Shown: positions 1 through 6,936 of the stretch, piece after piece
How positions within the stretch are numbered: position 1 is the stretch's first letter
Layout of the letters: every line of letters starts with the position of its first letter
NCBI RefSeq assembly: GCF_029238095.1
Contig: NZ_JAQWGS010000024.1
Span: 78,568-142,567 of the forward strand
Length of the DNA stretch: 64,000 nt
Direction: 5' to 3'
From: Lacinutrix sp.
GTDB taxonomy: Bacteria > Bacteroidota > Bacteroidia > Flavobacteriales > Flavobacteriaceae
Program-made: the position numbers and the translations under genes
Notes under the pieces: model-generated
What the model saw: the letters and a program-made list of their open reading frames with translations, nothing else
The model's database searches: none
Told to the model about the DNA's origin: nothing

Positions 1-492
1 ATTAATCGTTGCTCCACCAGAACCAAAGCCTGTAGATGTTTTTATAAAGTCTGCTCCAGAATTTATAGCCAACTCACTCGCTTTAATAATTTCAAGATCA
101 TCTAAATAGCAGGTTTCTAAAATAACTTTAAGTGTTTGGTTAGGCATAGTTTTTTTTACGGCCTCAATATCCTTACAAACAGCTACAAAATCTTTAGTTT
201 TAAGTAAACCAATATTTAAAACCATATCTATTTCATCTGCACCATCTTTAAGTGCTTGTTTTGTTTCTTCTACTTTTGCTTTAGTACTCATGGCACCAAG
301 TGGAAATCCAATAACACTACAAACTTTAATATCTGTATTCTTTAATTGTTCTTTTGCTAAAGAAACAAAGCACGAATTTACACAAACAGAAAAGAAATGA
401 TGTGCTTTAGCTTCTTCACAAAGTTGTATAATATCGTTTTTTGTAGCTGTAGCTTTTAATAATGTATGGTCTATATATTTGTTTAGTTTCAT
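1..492 (-). CDS. deoC: Deoxyribose-phosphate aldolase (3' part outside window)
   Basis: Class I aldolase that cleaves 2-deoxyribose 5-phosphate to glyceraldehyde 3-phosphate and acetaldehyde in cytosolic deoxynucleoside catabolism. The ORF track misses it because it has no stop codon in the window. From ATG at 492 the frame stays open for 164 codons to the window edge. It starts MKLNKYIDHTLLK and contains SVCVNS, SVIGFPLG, the active-site region DEIDMVLN and FIKTSTGFGSGG, where K151 is the expected Schiff-base lysine. Short-type DeoC proteins are about 215-220 residues, so roughly the last quarter, with the second conserved lysine, lies outside. It lies downstream of clpB on the same strand but beyond a strong terminator, so it is probably transcribed from its own promoter. 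Confidence 0.93.
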   Translation of the reverse strand, partial: MKLNKYIDHTLLKATATKNDIIQLCEEAKAHHFFSVCVNSCFVSLAKEQLKNTDIKVCSVIGFPLGAMSTKAKVEETKQALKDGADEIDMVLNIGLLKTKDFVAVCKDIEAVKKTMPNQTLKVILETCYLDDLEIIKASELAINSGADFIKTSTGFGSGGATIN

Positions 493-497
493 AAATA

Positions 498-505
498 CAA
501 AGTTA
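498..505 (-). promoter_or_regulatory. deoC: Candidate -7 box of deoC (TAACTTTG)
   Basis: TAACTTTG on the minus strand fits the Bacteroidota -7 consensus TAnnTTTG. It ends only five bases before the deoC ATG, so transcription would start at or very near the start codon, giving a leaderless or nearly leaderless mRNA. No TTG is seen at the usual distance upstream, so the call is tentative. Confidence 0.4.
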
Positions 506-603
506 CAGTTTTCATGATAGTTTTAATAGTATTTTTCTACCAGATATTTGTAGTCTACTACATAGAAAAAGTAATAGATTATTTTTCTGCATAAACTATA
601 AAA

Positions 604-642
604 AAAAAGCGACATTCAACTTTACGTTTTATGTCGCTTTTT
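604..642 (-). terminator. Terminator downstream of clpB
   Basis: Perfect stem AAAAAGCGACAT / ATGTCGCTTTTT with a 15-base loop. It is A-rich on one side and T-rich on the other, so it could act in both directions. It lies between the clpB stop and deoC and should end clpB transcripts. A run of TAAC tetranucleotides (about 646-664) follows next to it. Confidence 0.8.
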
Positions 643-722
643 CAAACTAACTAACTAACTAACCATTATTTTAAACCGAGGTGATTTCTCATTTAGTATA
701 CAGTAACATTATTTTGTGATTT

Positions 723-3329
723 TTAAAACTCTTCGGTTACTAAATCACCTTGGTTTCTAAATACTAATTGTTTATTGAAAGCATCTAATAATATAATGCT
801 ATCTGTTGTTACATTTCCAGAAAGAATTTCTTTACTCAAAGCATTTAAAACTTCTTTTTGTATCACGCGTTTAACAGGTCTTGCGCCATATTCAGGATTG
901 TACCCTTTATCGCCTAAATACGCTACTGCTTCTGGTGTTGCATCAAATGTTATACCTTGCTTCGCAATCATTTTAGTAACATTTTTTAGTTGTAGACTTA
1001 CAATTTCTATAATGTTTTCTTTAGTTAAAGGTGTAAATAAAACAGTATCATCAATTCGGTTTAAAAACTCTGGTCTTACCGTTTGTTTAAGTAAGCCTAA
1101 TACATCTATTTTAGCCGCTTCCATTGCGGTTTCAATATCTTTGGTTGCTACAAAACGTTCCTGAATTAAGTGACTTCCTATGTTAGAGGTCATGATAATT
1201 ATAGTGTTTTTAAAATCTGCAGTTCTCCCTTTATTATCTGTTAAATGACCTTCGTCTAATACTTGCAATAAAATATTAAAAGTATCTGGATGTGCTTTTT
1301 CAATTTCGTCTAATAATACAACAGAATATGGTTTACGTCTAACAGCTTCAGTTAATTGTCCTCCTTCATCGTAACCTACATATCCTGGAGGAGCACCAAT
1401 TAGTCTGCTTACAGCATGACGTTCTTGATATTCACTCATGTCTATTCTTGTCATAGCACTTTCGTCGTCAAAAAGATACTCAGCTAGAGCTTTTGCTAAT
1501 TCGGTTTTACCAACACCTGTGGTTCCTAAAAACAAGAAGGTTCCTATAGGTTTATGAGGATTTTGCAATCCGGCTCTAGAACGACGTACAGCATCACTAA
1601 CTGCAACAATAGCTTCTTCTTGTCCAACAACACGCTTGTGTAATTGGGCTTCTAGTTTTAACAATTTTTCACGTTCGCTTTGCAACATTTTAGTAACTGG
1701 AATACCTGTCCATTTTGCAACAACTTCTGCAATATCATCATAAGTTACTTCCTCTTTAATTAATGAAGTTTCCGACTGTGCTTTTAGATCTGATTGTAGC
1801 TTCTCTAAAGCCTCTTGTGCTTCTTTAATTTTACCGTAACGCAACTCTGCCACTTTTCCGTAATCGCCATCGCGTTCGGCTTTTTCAGCTTCTAGTTTAA
1901 AGTTTTCAATAGCTTGTTTAGTGTTTTGTATGTTATCTACAACCTCTTTTTCGCTTTTCCACTTCGCATTAATCTCGTTTCGTTCTTCTTTTAAATTGGC
2001 TAAATCGCTACGTAGAGACTTTAGTTTTACTTCATCTTTTTCCCTTTTTATAGCTTCAATTTCAATTTCTAGCTGCATGACCTTTCTGTCTAAAACATCT
2101 AACTCTTCTGGTTTAGAATTGATTTCCATACGTAATTTTGATGCCGCTTCATCCATTAAATCAATGGCTTTATCTGGTAAAAAACGATTGGTAATATAAC
2201 GTTGTGATAATTCTACAGCACCAATAATAGCTTCGTCTTTAATACGTACTTTATGGTGTGTTTCGTATTTTTCTTTAATACCTCTAAGAATAGATATCGC
2301 GCTTTCTGTGTCTGGTTCGTTAACCATAACTTTTTGGAAACGACGTTCTAAGGCTTTGTCTTTTTCAAAGTATTTTTGGTATTCGTCTAGAGTTGTGGCA
2401 CCAAAAGCACGTAACTCTCCACGCGCTAAAGCAGGTTTTAATATATTTGCTGCATCCATAGCGCCTTGTCCACCACCTGCACCAACAAGCGTATGGATTT
2501 CGTCTATAAACAAAACAATATCTCCTTCGCTATTGGTCACCTCTTTTATGACTGCTTTTAAACGTTCTTCAAACTCACCTTTAAATTTTGCTCCAGCAAT
2601 AAGCGCTCCCATGTCTAGTGCAAATATTTGCTTATCTACTAAATTTTCTGGGATGTCTCCATCTACAATTCTATGCGCTAAGCCTTCTGCAATTGCAGTT
2701 TTACCTGTTCCAGGTTCTCCAACTAATATTGGATTGTTTTTTGTTCTTCGTGATAAAATTTGAAGAATTCTACGTATTTCTTCATCTCGCCCAATTACTG
2801 GATCTAATTTTCCGTCTTTTGCTAATTGGTTTAAGTTTTTAGCATATTTATTAAGCGCATTATAGGTTTCTTCTTGACTCTGAGAAGTAATACGATCTCC
2901 TTGTCTTAATTCGTCTATTGAAGCTTTTAATCCTTTTTCTGTAACGCCTTGGTCTTTTAATACCTGAGCTATTTTGCTTTTAGATTTAAAAATGGCTAAA
3001 ATTAAATGTTCGATAGAAACATATTCATCGTTCATCTCTTTAGCAATAATTGAAGCTTCGTTTAATGTTTTTGATGCGTCTCGAGAAATGCCTAATTCGC
3101 CTCCAGAAACCTTTGAAAAACTTTCTATTTGTTTGTCTAAAATTTGTTTTAGTATTGGGAGATTTACATTCATTTTTTTTAAAATGAAAGGCAACACATT
3201 TTCATCAACCTCAAAAATAGCTTTAAAAATATGTTCGTTTTCTATTTGAACGTTTCCTAAGCCTTGTGCTAGCTGCTGAGCTTGCTGTATGGCTTCTTGT
3301 GATTTTATTGTATAATTATTTGGGTTCAT
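723..3329 (-). CDS. clpB: ATP-dependent disaggregase ClpB
   Basis: Cytosolic Hsp100 AAA+ unfoldase that rescues aggregated protein together with DnaK. Order of domains: Clp N-terminal repeats (first ~145 residues), NBD1 with Walker A GEPGTGKT and Walker B VLFIDEIH, a long coiled-coil middle domain (about 400-520, with LKSLRSDLANLKEERNEI), and NBD2 with GTTGVGKT and VVLLDEIEKAHP, then the C-terminal ClpB small domain. The track starts 17 codons upstream, but the family normally begins near MNPNNYTIKSQEA. I therefore choose ATG at 3329, giving 868 residues, the usual length. Two spaced inverted repeats lie about 100-140 bases upstream and are candidate control sites for this heat-shock-type gene. 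Confidence in function is very high; confidence in the start is good. Confidence 0.97.
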   Translation of the reverse strand: MNPNNYTIKSQEAIQQAQQLAQGLGNVQIENEHIFKAIFEVDENVLPFILKKMNVNLPILKQILDKQIESFSKVSGGELGISRDASKTLNEASIIAKEMNDEYVSIEHLILAIFKSKSKIAQVLKDQGVTEKGLKASIDELRQGDRITSQSQEETYNALNKYAKNLNQLAKDGKLDPVIGRDEEIRRILQILSRRTKNNPILVGEPGTGKTAIAEGLAHRIVDGDIPENLVDKQIFALDMGALIAGAKFKGEFEERLKAVIKEVTNSEGDIVLFIDEIHTLVGAGGGQGAMDAANILKPALARGELRAFGATTLDEYQKYFEKDKALERRFQKVMVNEPDTESAISILRGIKEKYETHHKVRIKDEAIIGAVELSQRYITNRFLPDKAIDLMDEAASKLRMEINSKPEELDVLDRKVMQLEIEIEAIKREKDEVKLKSLRSDLANLKEERNEINAKWKSEKEVVDNIQNTKQAIENFKLEAEKAERDGDYGKVAELRYGKIKEAQEALEKLQSDLKAQSETSLIKEEVTYDDIAEVVAKWTGIPVTKMLQSEREKLLKLEAQLHKRVVGQEEAIVAVSDAVRRSRAGLQNPHKPIGTFLFLGTTGVGKTELAKALAEYLFDDESAMTRIDMSEYQERHAVSRLIGAPPGYVGYDEGGQLTEAVRRKPYSVVLLDEIEKAHPDTFNILLQVLDEGHLTDNKGRTADFKNTIIIMTSNIGSHLIQERFVATKDIETAMEAAKIDVLGLLKQTVRPEFLNRIDDTVLFTPLTKENIIEIVSLQLKNVTKMIAKQGITFDATPEAVAYLGDKGYNPEYGARPVKRVIQKEVLNALSKEILSGNVTTDSIILLDAFNKQLVFRNQGDLVTEEF

Positions 3330-3423
3330 ATAGTATTTTTTGTTTTCCAATAAAGCGGAATAATTGTTTTTTATTTTCAATTTCAGTGTGTATAAATCAA
3401 TTATCTTACCATTAACAAATACG

Positions 3424-3468
3424 AGACAAAATGTCTGTTAGGTATTGATTTTAAATGACTTTTAGTCA
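3424..3468. promoter_or_regulatory. Pair of 13-bp inverted repeats (WGACW-N3-WGTCW)
   Basis: AGACA-AAA-TGTCT at 3424-3436 and TGACT-TTT-AGTCA at 3456-3468 are both perfect 5+3+5 palindromes. They share the pattern WGACW-N3-WGTCW, and their centres are 32 bases apart, about three helical turns on the same face. They lie in the divergent region between clpB and the GH16 gene. A dimeric regulator is a reasonable reading; no known regulator is assigned. Confidence 0.4.
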
Positions 3469-3559
3469 GTTTAGTCCTTAGGTGTTATAAATATTTACCT
3501 CAATTGTATTGTTTGGTTTTTGTATAGGTATTAATTTAGAATAAAATCCTTTGATAGGA

Positions 3560-3567
3560 TATCTTTG
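3560..3567 (+). promoter_or_regulatory. Candidate -7 box (TATCTTTG) of the GH16 gene
   Basis: TATCTTTG matches TAnnTTTG and sits 18 bases before the chosen ATG at 3586. No clear upstream TTG is seen at the expected 19-21 base distance. The longer start in the ORF track (3565) would fall inside this box, which supports the shorter start. Confidence 0.5.
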
Positions 3568-3585
3568 TTATTTAAAAAAAATACT

Positions 3586-5157
3586 ATGAAAAATTATTAC
3601 TTTCTTATTTCCATTGTTTTTTTGCTTGTTTTAAATCCTTCCTTTTCTCAGGAGATGCCAATAGATTTTTCTGATTCTTCAGATAATTTTACTGCCTTCT
3701 CTGGAAGTGGTTTTGCTTTTAATATAGATCCAAACGATAATACCAATCCAGTTGGTCAATTTTTTAACGATGGCGTAAATGCTTGGCAAGGCTTTACAAT
3801 TGATTTGTTAAGCCCAGTTGATTTAGATTTTCAGAATACAATTTCTTTATCATTTTATGGATTTGATCCTAATACTCATACTATACTTTTAAAATTAGAA
3901 AATGGAGCTAATGCAGATGTACAAGTGACACAAAATGTACCCTCTGGAGGCGGTTGGACAAATAATATAACTTTTAATTTTGCTAATGCAGTATTAAGTT
4001 CTGATGGTACAACGCCTATTAATGCTACAGGCACTTATAATAGGTTAACCATTTTTATTGATGGAGGTGTGACCACACCAGGAACTTATTTAATTGATAA
4101 TGTTGATGATGGTTCTATAGTAACTAATACTGATCCTGTTTATGATAATCTTGTTTGGTCAGACGAGTTTGACGGAACTGGACCAATTGATAGCAGTAAA
4201 TGGTACCAACAAACACAATTAATTGCAGGCGATAGTTGGGCAAATGGAGAACAACAGCATTATACAAACCGTATCGATAACTCGTTTAGAGATAATGGAA
4301 GCCTAAAAATTATTGCAAAAGGAGAAACATTTACTGACCAAGGTGTTACAAAACAATATACATCTGCTAGATTAAACTCTAAGTTTTCTTTTCAATATGG
4401 ACGTGTAGAGGTAAGAGCTAAACTACCATCTATAGCTGGAACTTGGCCAGCTATTTGGTTATTGGGTAAAAATATTAATGAAAATGGTGGTTATTGGGAT
4501 AATGAAGGTTTTGGAACCACCACTTGGCCAGCTTGCGGCGAAATAGATATTATGGAACCTAATATTGCTAAGACTCAAATTTTAGCAACCTGGCATTGGG
4601 ATAATGGAAGTGGTTATATGTATGATAGTAGTAGTATTGCAACTTCTAATACAGACACGTCTCAAAACTTTCATATTTACGAATTAATCTGGAGTCCGCA
4701 GAATATGAAAATTTACATGGATGGTATTTTAATAAATCAATTAGATTCTATAGATCCGTTTAATCAAGAATTTTATATTTTATTGAATGTTGCAATGGGT
4801 GGGAATTTAGGTGGTGCAATTCAACCTGGTTTTAACCAAGATACTATGGAAATTGACTATGTAAGAGTGTATCAAGAAACTCCATTATCAACAGAAGAAT
4901 TTACTAAAAATCCTATGATAAGTTTTTATCCTAATCCAGTAAGTACTGATTTAAATATCTCAATTAACGATTCAAACGACCAAAAAGGACAATTGCAAAT
5001 AATGGATGTTAGTGGTCGTATTATTAATAAAGCGTCATTTAAAGTCAGTGCTAATAAGTTTATTCATAACACCAATGGATTGCAATCTGGTTTGTATTTT
5101 ATGAAACTTTTGCTTGATAACGGAAAAGAACATACTTTTAAGTTTATAAAGAATTAA
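3586..5157 (+). CDS. Secreted GH16 family beta-glucanase (laminarinase-like) with T9SS sorting domain
   Basis: Predicted secreted endo-beta-glucanase, probably active on beta-1,3- or mixed-linkage glucans such as algal laminarin (specificity is inferred). The protein of about 523 residues has a signal peptide ending NPSFS|Q at residue 21, then an uncharacterised beta-rich or carbohydrate-binding-like region (about 22-190). The GH16 jelly-roll follows (about 195-440: LVWSDEFDG, then GEIDIME with catalytic E319 and E324 around D321). It ends with a type A T9SS C-terminal domain (ISFYPNPVSTDL to TFKFIKN), so it should cross the outer membrane by type IX secretion. ATG 3586 is preferred over the track start because it begins a normal leader, MKNYYFLISIVFL. 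It is divergent from clpB and not in an obvious polysaccharide utilisation locus. Confidence 0.93.
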   Translation: MKNYYFLISIVFLLVLNPSFSQEMPIDFSDSSDNFTAFSGSGFAFNIDPNDNTNPVGQFFNDGVNAWQGFTIDLLSPVDLDFQNTISLSFYGFDPNTHTILLKLENGANADVQVTQNVPSGGGWTNNITFNFANAVLSSDGTTPINATGTYNRLTIFIDGGVTTPGTYLIDNVDDGSIVTNTDPVYDNLVWSDEFDGTGPIDSSKWYQQTQLIAGDSWANGEQQHYTNRIDNSFRDNGSLKIIAKGETFTDQGVTKQYTSARLNSKFSFQYGRVEVRAKLPSIAGTWPAIWLLGKNINENGGYWDNEGFGTTTWPACGEIDIMEPNIAKTQILATWHWDNGSGYMYDSSSIATSNTDTSQNFHIYELIWSPQNMKIYMDGILINQLDSIDPFNQEFYILLNVAMGGNLGGAIQPGFNQDTMEIDYVRVYQETPLSTEEFTKNPMISFYPNPVSTDLNISINDSNDQKGQLQIMDVSGRIINKASFKVSANKFIHNTNGLQSGLYFMKLLLDNGKEHTFKFIKN

Positions 5158-5194
5158 TTTTGTAAGATTTAATGTATTATTCGACAATTATAAC

Positions 5195-5581
5195 ATGGGA
5201 TTTTTAAAAAATATATTAGGTGGTTCTTCTGAGCCAAAAGCTAAAAAATCACTTCCTTGGAAGCCTCTAACGGATTTAAGTCAGTTAAATGAAATAGAAG
5301 CATTGTCTAAAGGCAAAACACAAGTTGTCTTTAAACATTCTACAAGATGTGGAATAAGCAGTATGGTACTTAACCAATTTACTGATGCTTTTGATGTTAA
5401 TGCAAATTTAGATTTGTATTACTTAGATTTATTGAATTTTAGAGACGTTTCTAACGAGGCTGGTTACAAGTTTCAAGTATTGCACCAATCTCCTCAGCTT
5501 TTAGTTATTAAAAATGGAGTAGCAGTTGCTCATGCAAGTCATGGTGCTATTAATGAAATGGATTTGGCTCGGTTTGTGTAG
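5195..5581 (+). CDS. ytxJ: Bacillithiol-system redox protein YtxJ
   Basis: Small (128-residue) thioredoxin-fold protein of the YtxJ/DUF2847 family, found in organisms that make bacillithiol and thought to act as a monothiol bacilliredoxin that removes bacillithiol from proteins. The active-site segment is FKHSTRCGISSM, with single cysteine C52 and no second cysteine in a CXXC arrangement. The cis-Pro region SPQLLVIKNGVAV is typical of the fold. There is no signal peptide, so it is cytosolic. It starts 37 bases after the GH16 stop on the same strand and is followed by a strong terminator, so it may be read through from the GH16 promoter; I see no functional link between the two. Confidence 0.85.
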   Translation: MGFLKNILGGSSEPKAKKSLPWKPLTDLSQLNEIEALSKGKTQVVFKHSTRCGISSMVLNQFTDAFDVNANLDLYYLDLLNFRDVSNEAGYKFQVLHQSPQLLVIKNGVAVAHASHGAINEMDLARFV

Positions 5582-5612
5582 CAATAGAGTATAAACAAAT
5601 AATAATTGTAAA

Positions 5613-5640
5613 AAAAAAGCGACCATAAGGTCGCTTTTTT
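5613..5640. terminator. Bidirectional terminator between convergent genes
   Basis: AAAAAAGCGACC-ATAA-GGTCGCTTTTTT, a perfect 12-bp stem with a four-base loop, A-run on one side and T-run on the other. It serves ytxJ on the plus strand and the 5640-6821 lipoprotein gene on the minus strand, whose stop codon touches the T-run. Confidence 0.9.
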
Positions 5641-6821
5641 TAACTTTTAAAACTATAGCTTACAATAATGTTTTTTAGTTTCAGTTTTAAGTCTTCTGCT
5701 GTATCGAATACCATTTGCTCATTGCTTGGAAAATGTAACCTTTGGTTTTTTAGAATCTGTATATCTTCATTAGTTAAAGCTCTTCTATCTCCTCTTACAG
5801 TTGCATATAGGTTGTCGAATATAAATTCGCTATCTATTGGGAAGCTTTCTAAAACGTGATTTTGTTTTAAATCGGTATAAACAACCCTTGCAATAACTTG
5901 GGTTGATTTAAACTGGTTAAACTCATAAAACCTTGCTTTAGCTGTTATAATTTTATCTTGTTTTATATCGTTTCCAAGACTATCTTTTACTACATTCCCT
6001 TGTGCGTCTAATACATATTCCCAGCCATCAACTATATTCTTTTTTCTAATAATTTGCCTTTCGGTAATATGCTCAGGAGAAACGATTATTCGTGTTAATT
6101 GTAATGCCATTGCATAATCATATTCAATCTCTTGATTTGCATCTGCATGGTAAACTGTCCAAAAATCGTTTAATCCATAAGTATCAAAATTTAATAATTC
6201 GTTATGCAAACGTATTGGTATAATTTGATGCGTTTGATTTTCAATGTCAACAATTACGTAATCTGTTCCTTGATGATGAGCTATATCTATTAACTGTCTT
6301 ACATCTTTAAAATTTGGGTTTATATTTTCAATATAATTTAATATTTTAAAAGCATTTCTATTATCTATTTTATTTTCACTTTGCATTAAGGTAATTGCAG
6401 AGTCGTATTTATAGTTGGAAACCTTTGCTCTATATTCTACAATTTCATTTGTATAATCTTTAAAATTTAAAGTTAAAAGCTTTCCATTTACATGTAATGG
6501 CATTACTGCTTTTATTGCACGTTGTCTATCTTCTAGATCTAGATAGGTATTAAATATATTTTGATACAATTCTGGGTTTCCCTCTTTTTTTAGATGATTA
6601 ATAGTGTTGTGGTTTTCTTCAACTATTTTATAATAGGCATCTTGGAGCATTACAATGTAATCTTGCTTACGCTTTTTGTCTTTATTATGCTCTAATTTTT
6701 TAAGTGCATTACTAATAGCCTGATCATAGTTGCCAGAGTGTAGTTGTTTCTCAATTTGTTTTCTTCCAACACAAGATGTTAGTATTAGAAGAAGGACTGT
6801 AAATAGTGTAAAGTTTTTCAT
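5640..6821 (-). CDS. Lipoprotein of unknown function, TPR-like helical N-terminal half
   Basis: I do not recognise a named family. The leader MKNFTLFTVLLLILTSC is a clear lipoprotein signal with the lipobox cysteine at residue 17, so I use ATG 6821 rather than the track start 14 codons upstream. After the cysteine, helical stretches (QIEKQLHSGNYDQAISNALKKL, PELYQNIFNTYLDLEDRQRAI) look like tetratricopeptide-type repeats. The C-terminal part (about 200-390) is beta-rich. The protein is about 393 residues and probably periplasmic or on the cell surface. The upstream gene on the same strand ends in its own terminator at 6881-6917, so this gene has separate transcription. Confidence 0.75.
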   Translation of the reverse strand: MKNFTLFTVLLLILTSCVGRKQIEKQLHSGNYDQAISNALKKLEHNKDKKRKQDYIVMLQDAYYKIVEENHNTINHLKKEGNPELYQNIFNTYLDLEDRQRAIKAVMPLHVNGKLLTLNFKDYTNEIVEYRAKVSNYKYDSAITLMQSENKIDNRNAFKILNYIENINPNFKDVRQLIDIAHHQGTDYVIVDIENQTHQIIPIRLHNELLNFDTYGLNDFWTVYHADANQEIEYDYAMALQLTRIIVSPEHITERQIIRKKNIVDGWEYVLDAQGNVVKDSLGNDIKQDKIITAKARFYEFNQFKSTQVIARVVYTDLKQNHVLESFPIDSEFIFDNLYATVRGDRRALTNEDIQILKNQRLHFPSNEQMVFDTAEDLKLKLKNIIVSYSFKS

Positions 6822-6880
6822 CTTCTTCTGTTTTAATGGTTTATACTGTAAGTATAAAAACAATTAACATGCCAAAAAAG

Positions 6881-6917
6881 AAAAAGCCTTTAAACTGTAT
6901 GTGTTTAAAGGCTTTTT
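6881..6917 (-). terminator. Terminator of the 6937-9135 gene
   Basis: Perfect 15-bp stem AAAAAGCCTTTAAAC / GTTTAAAGGCTTTTT with a seven-base loop (TGTATGT), starting about 20 bases after the stop of the minus-strand gene. The A-run and T-run allow activity in either direction. Confidence 0.9.
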
Positions 6918-6936
6918 AGATTTTATTTTTTCTGGA

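Noticed and set aside
646-664. TAAC tetranucleotide run after clpB
   Set aside because: Short and between terminator and gene end; too small to call a functional repeat.
775-3249. Plus-strand ORFs inside clpB, and the other opposite-strand small ORFs across the window
   Set aside because: They run antisense to well-supported genes with family motifs and have no leader, spacing or domain of their own.
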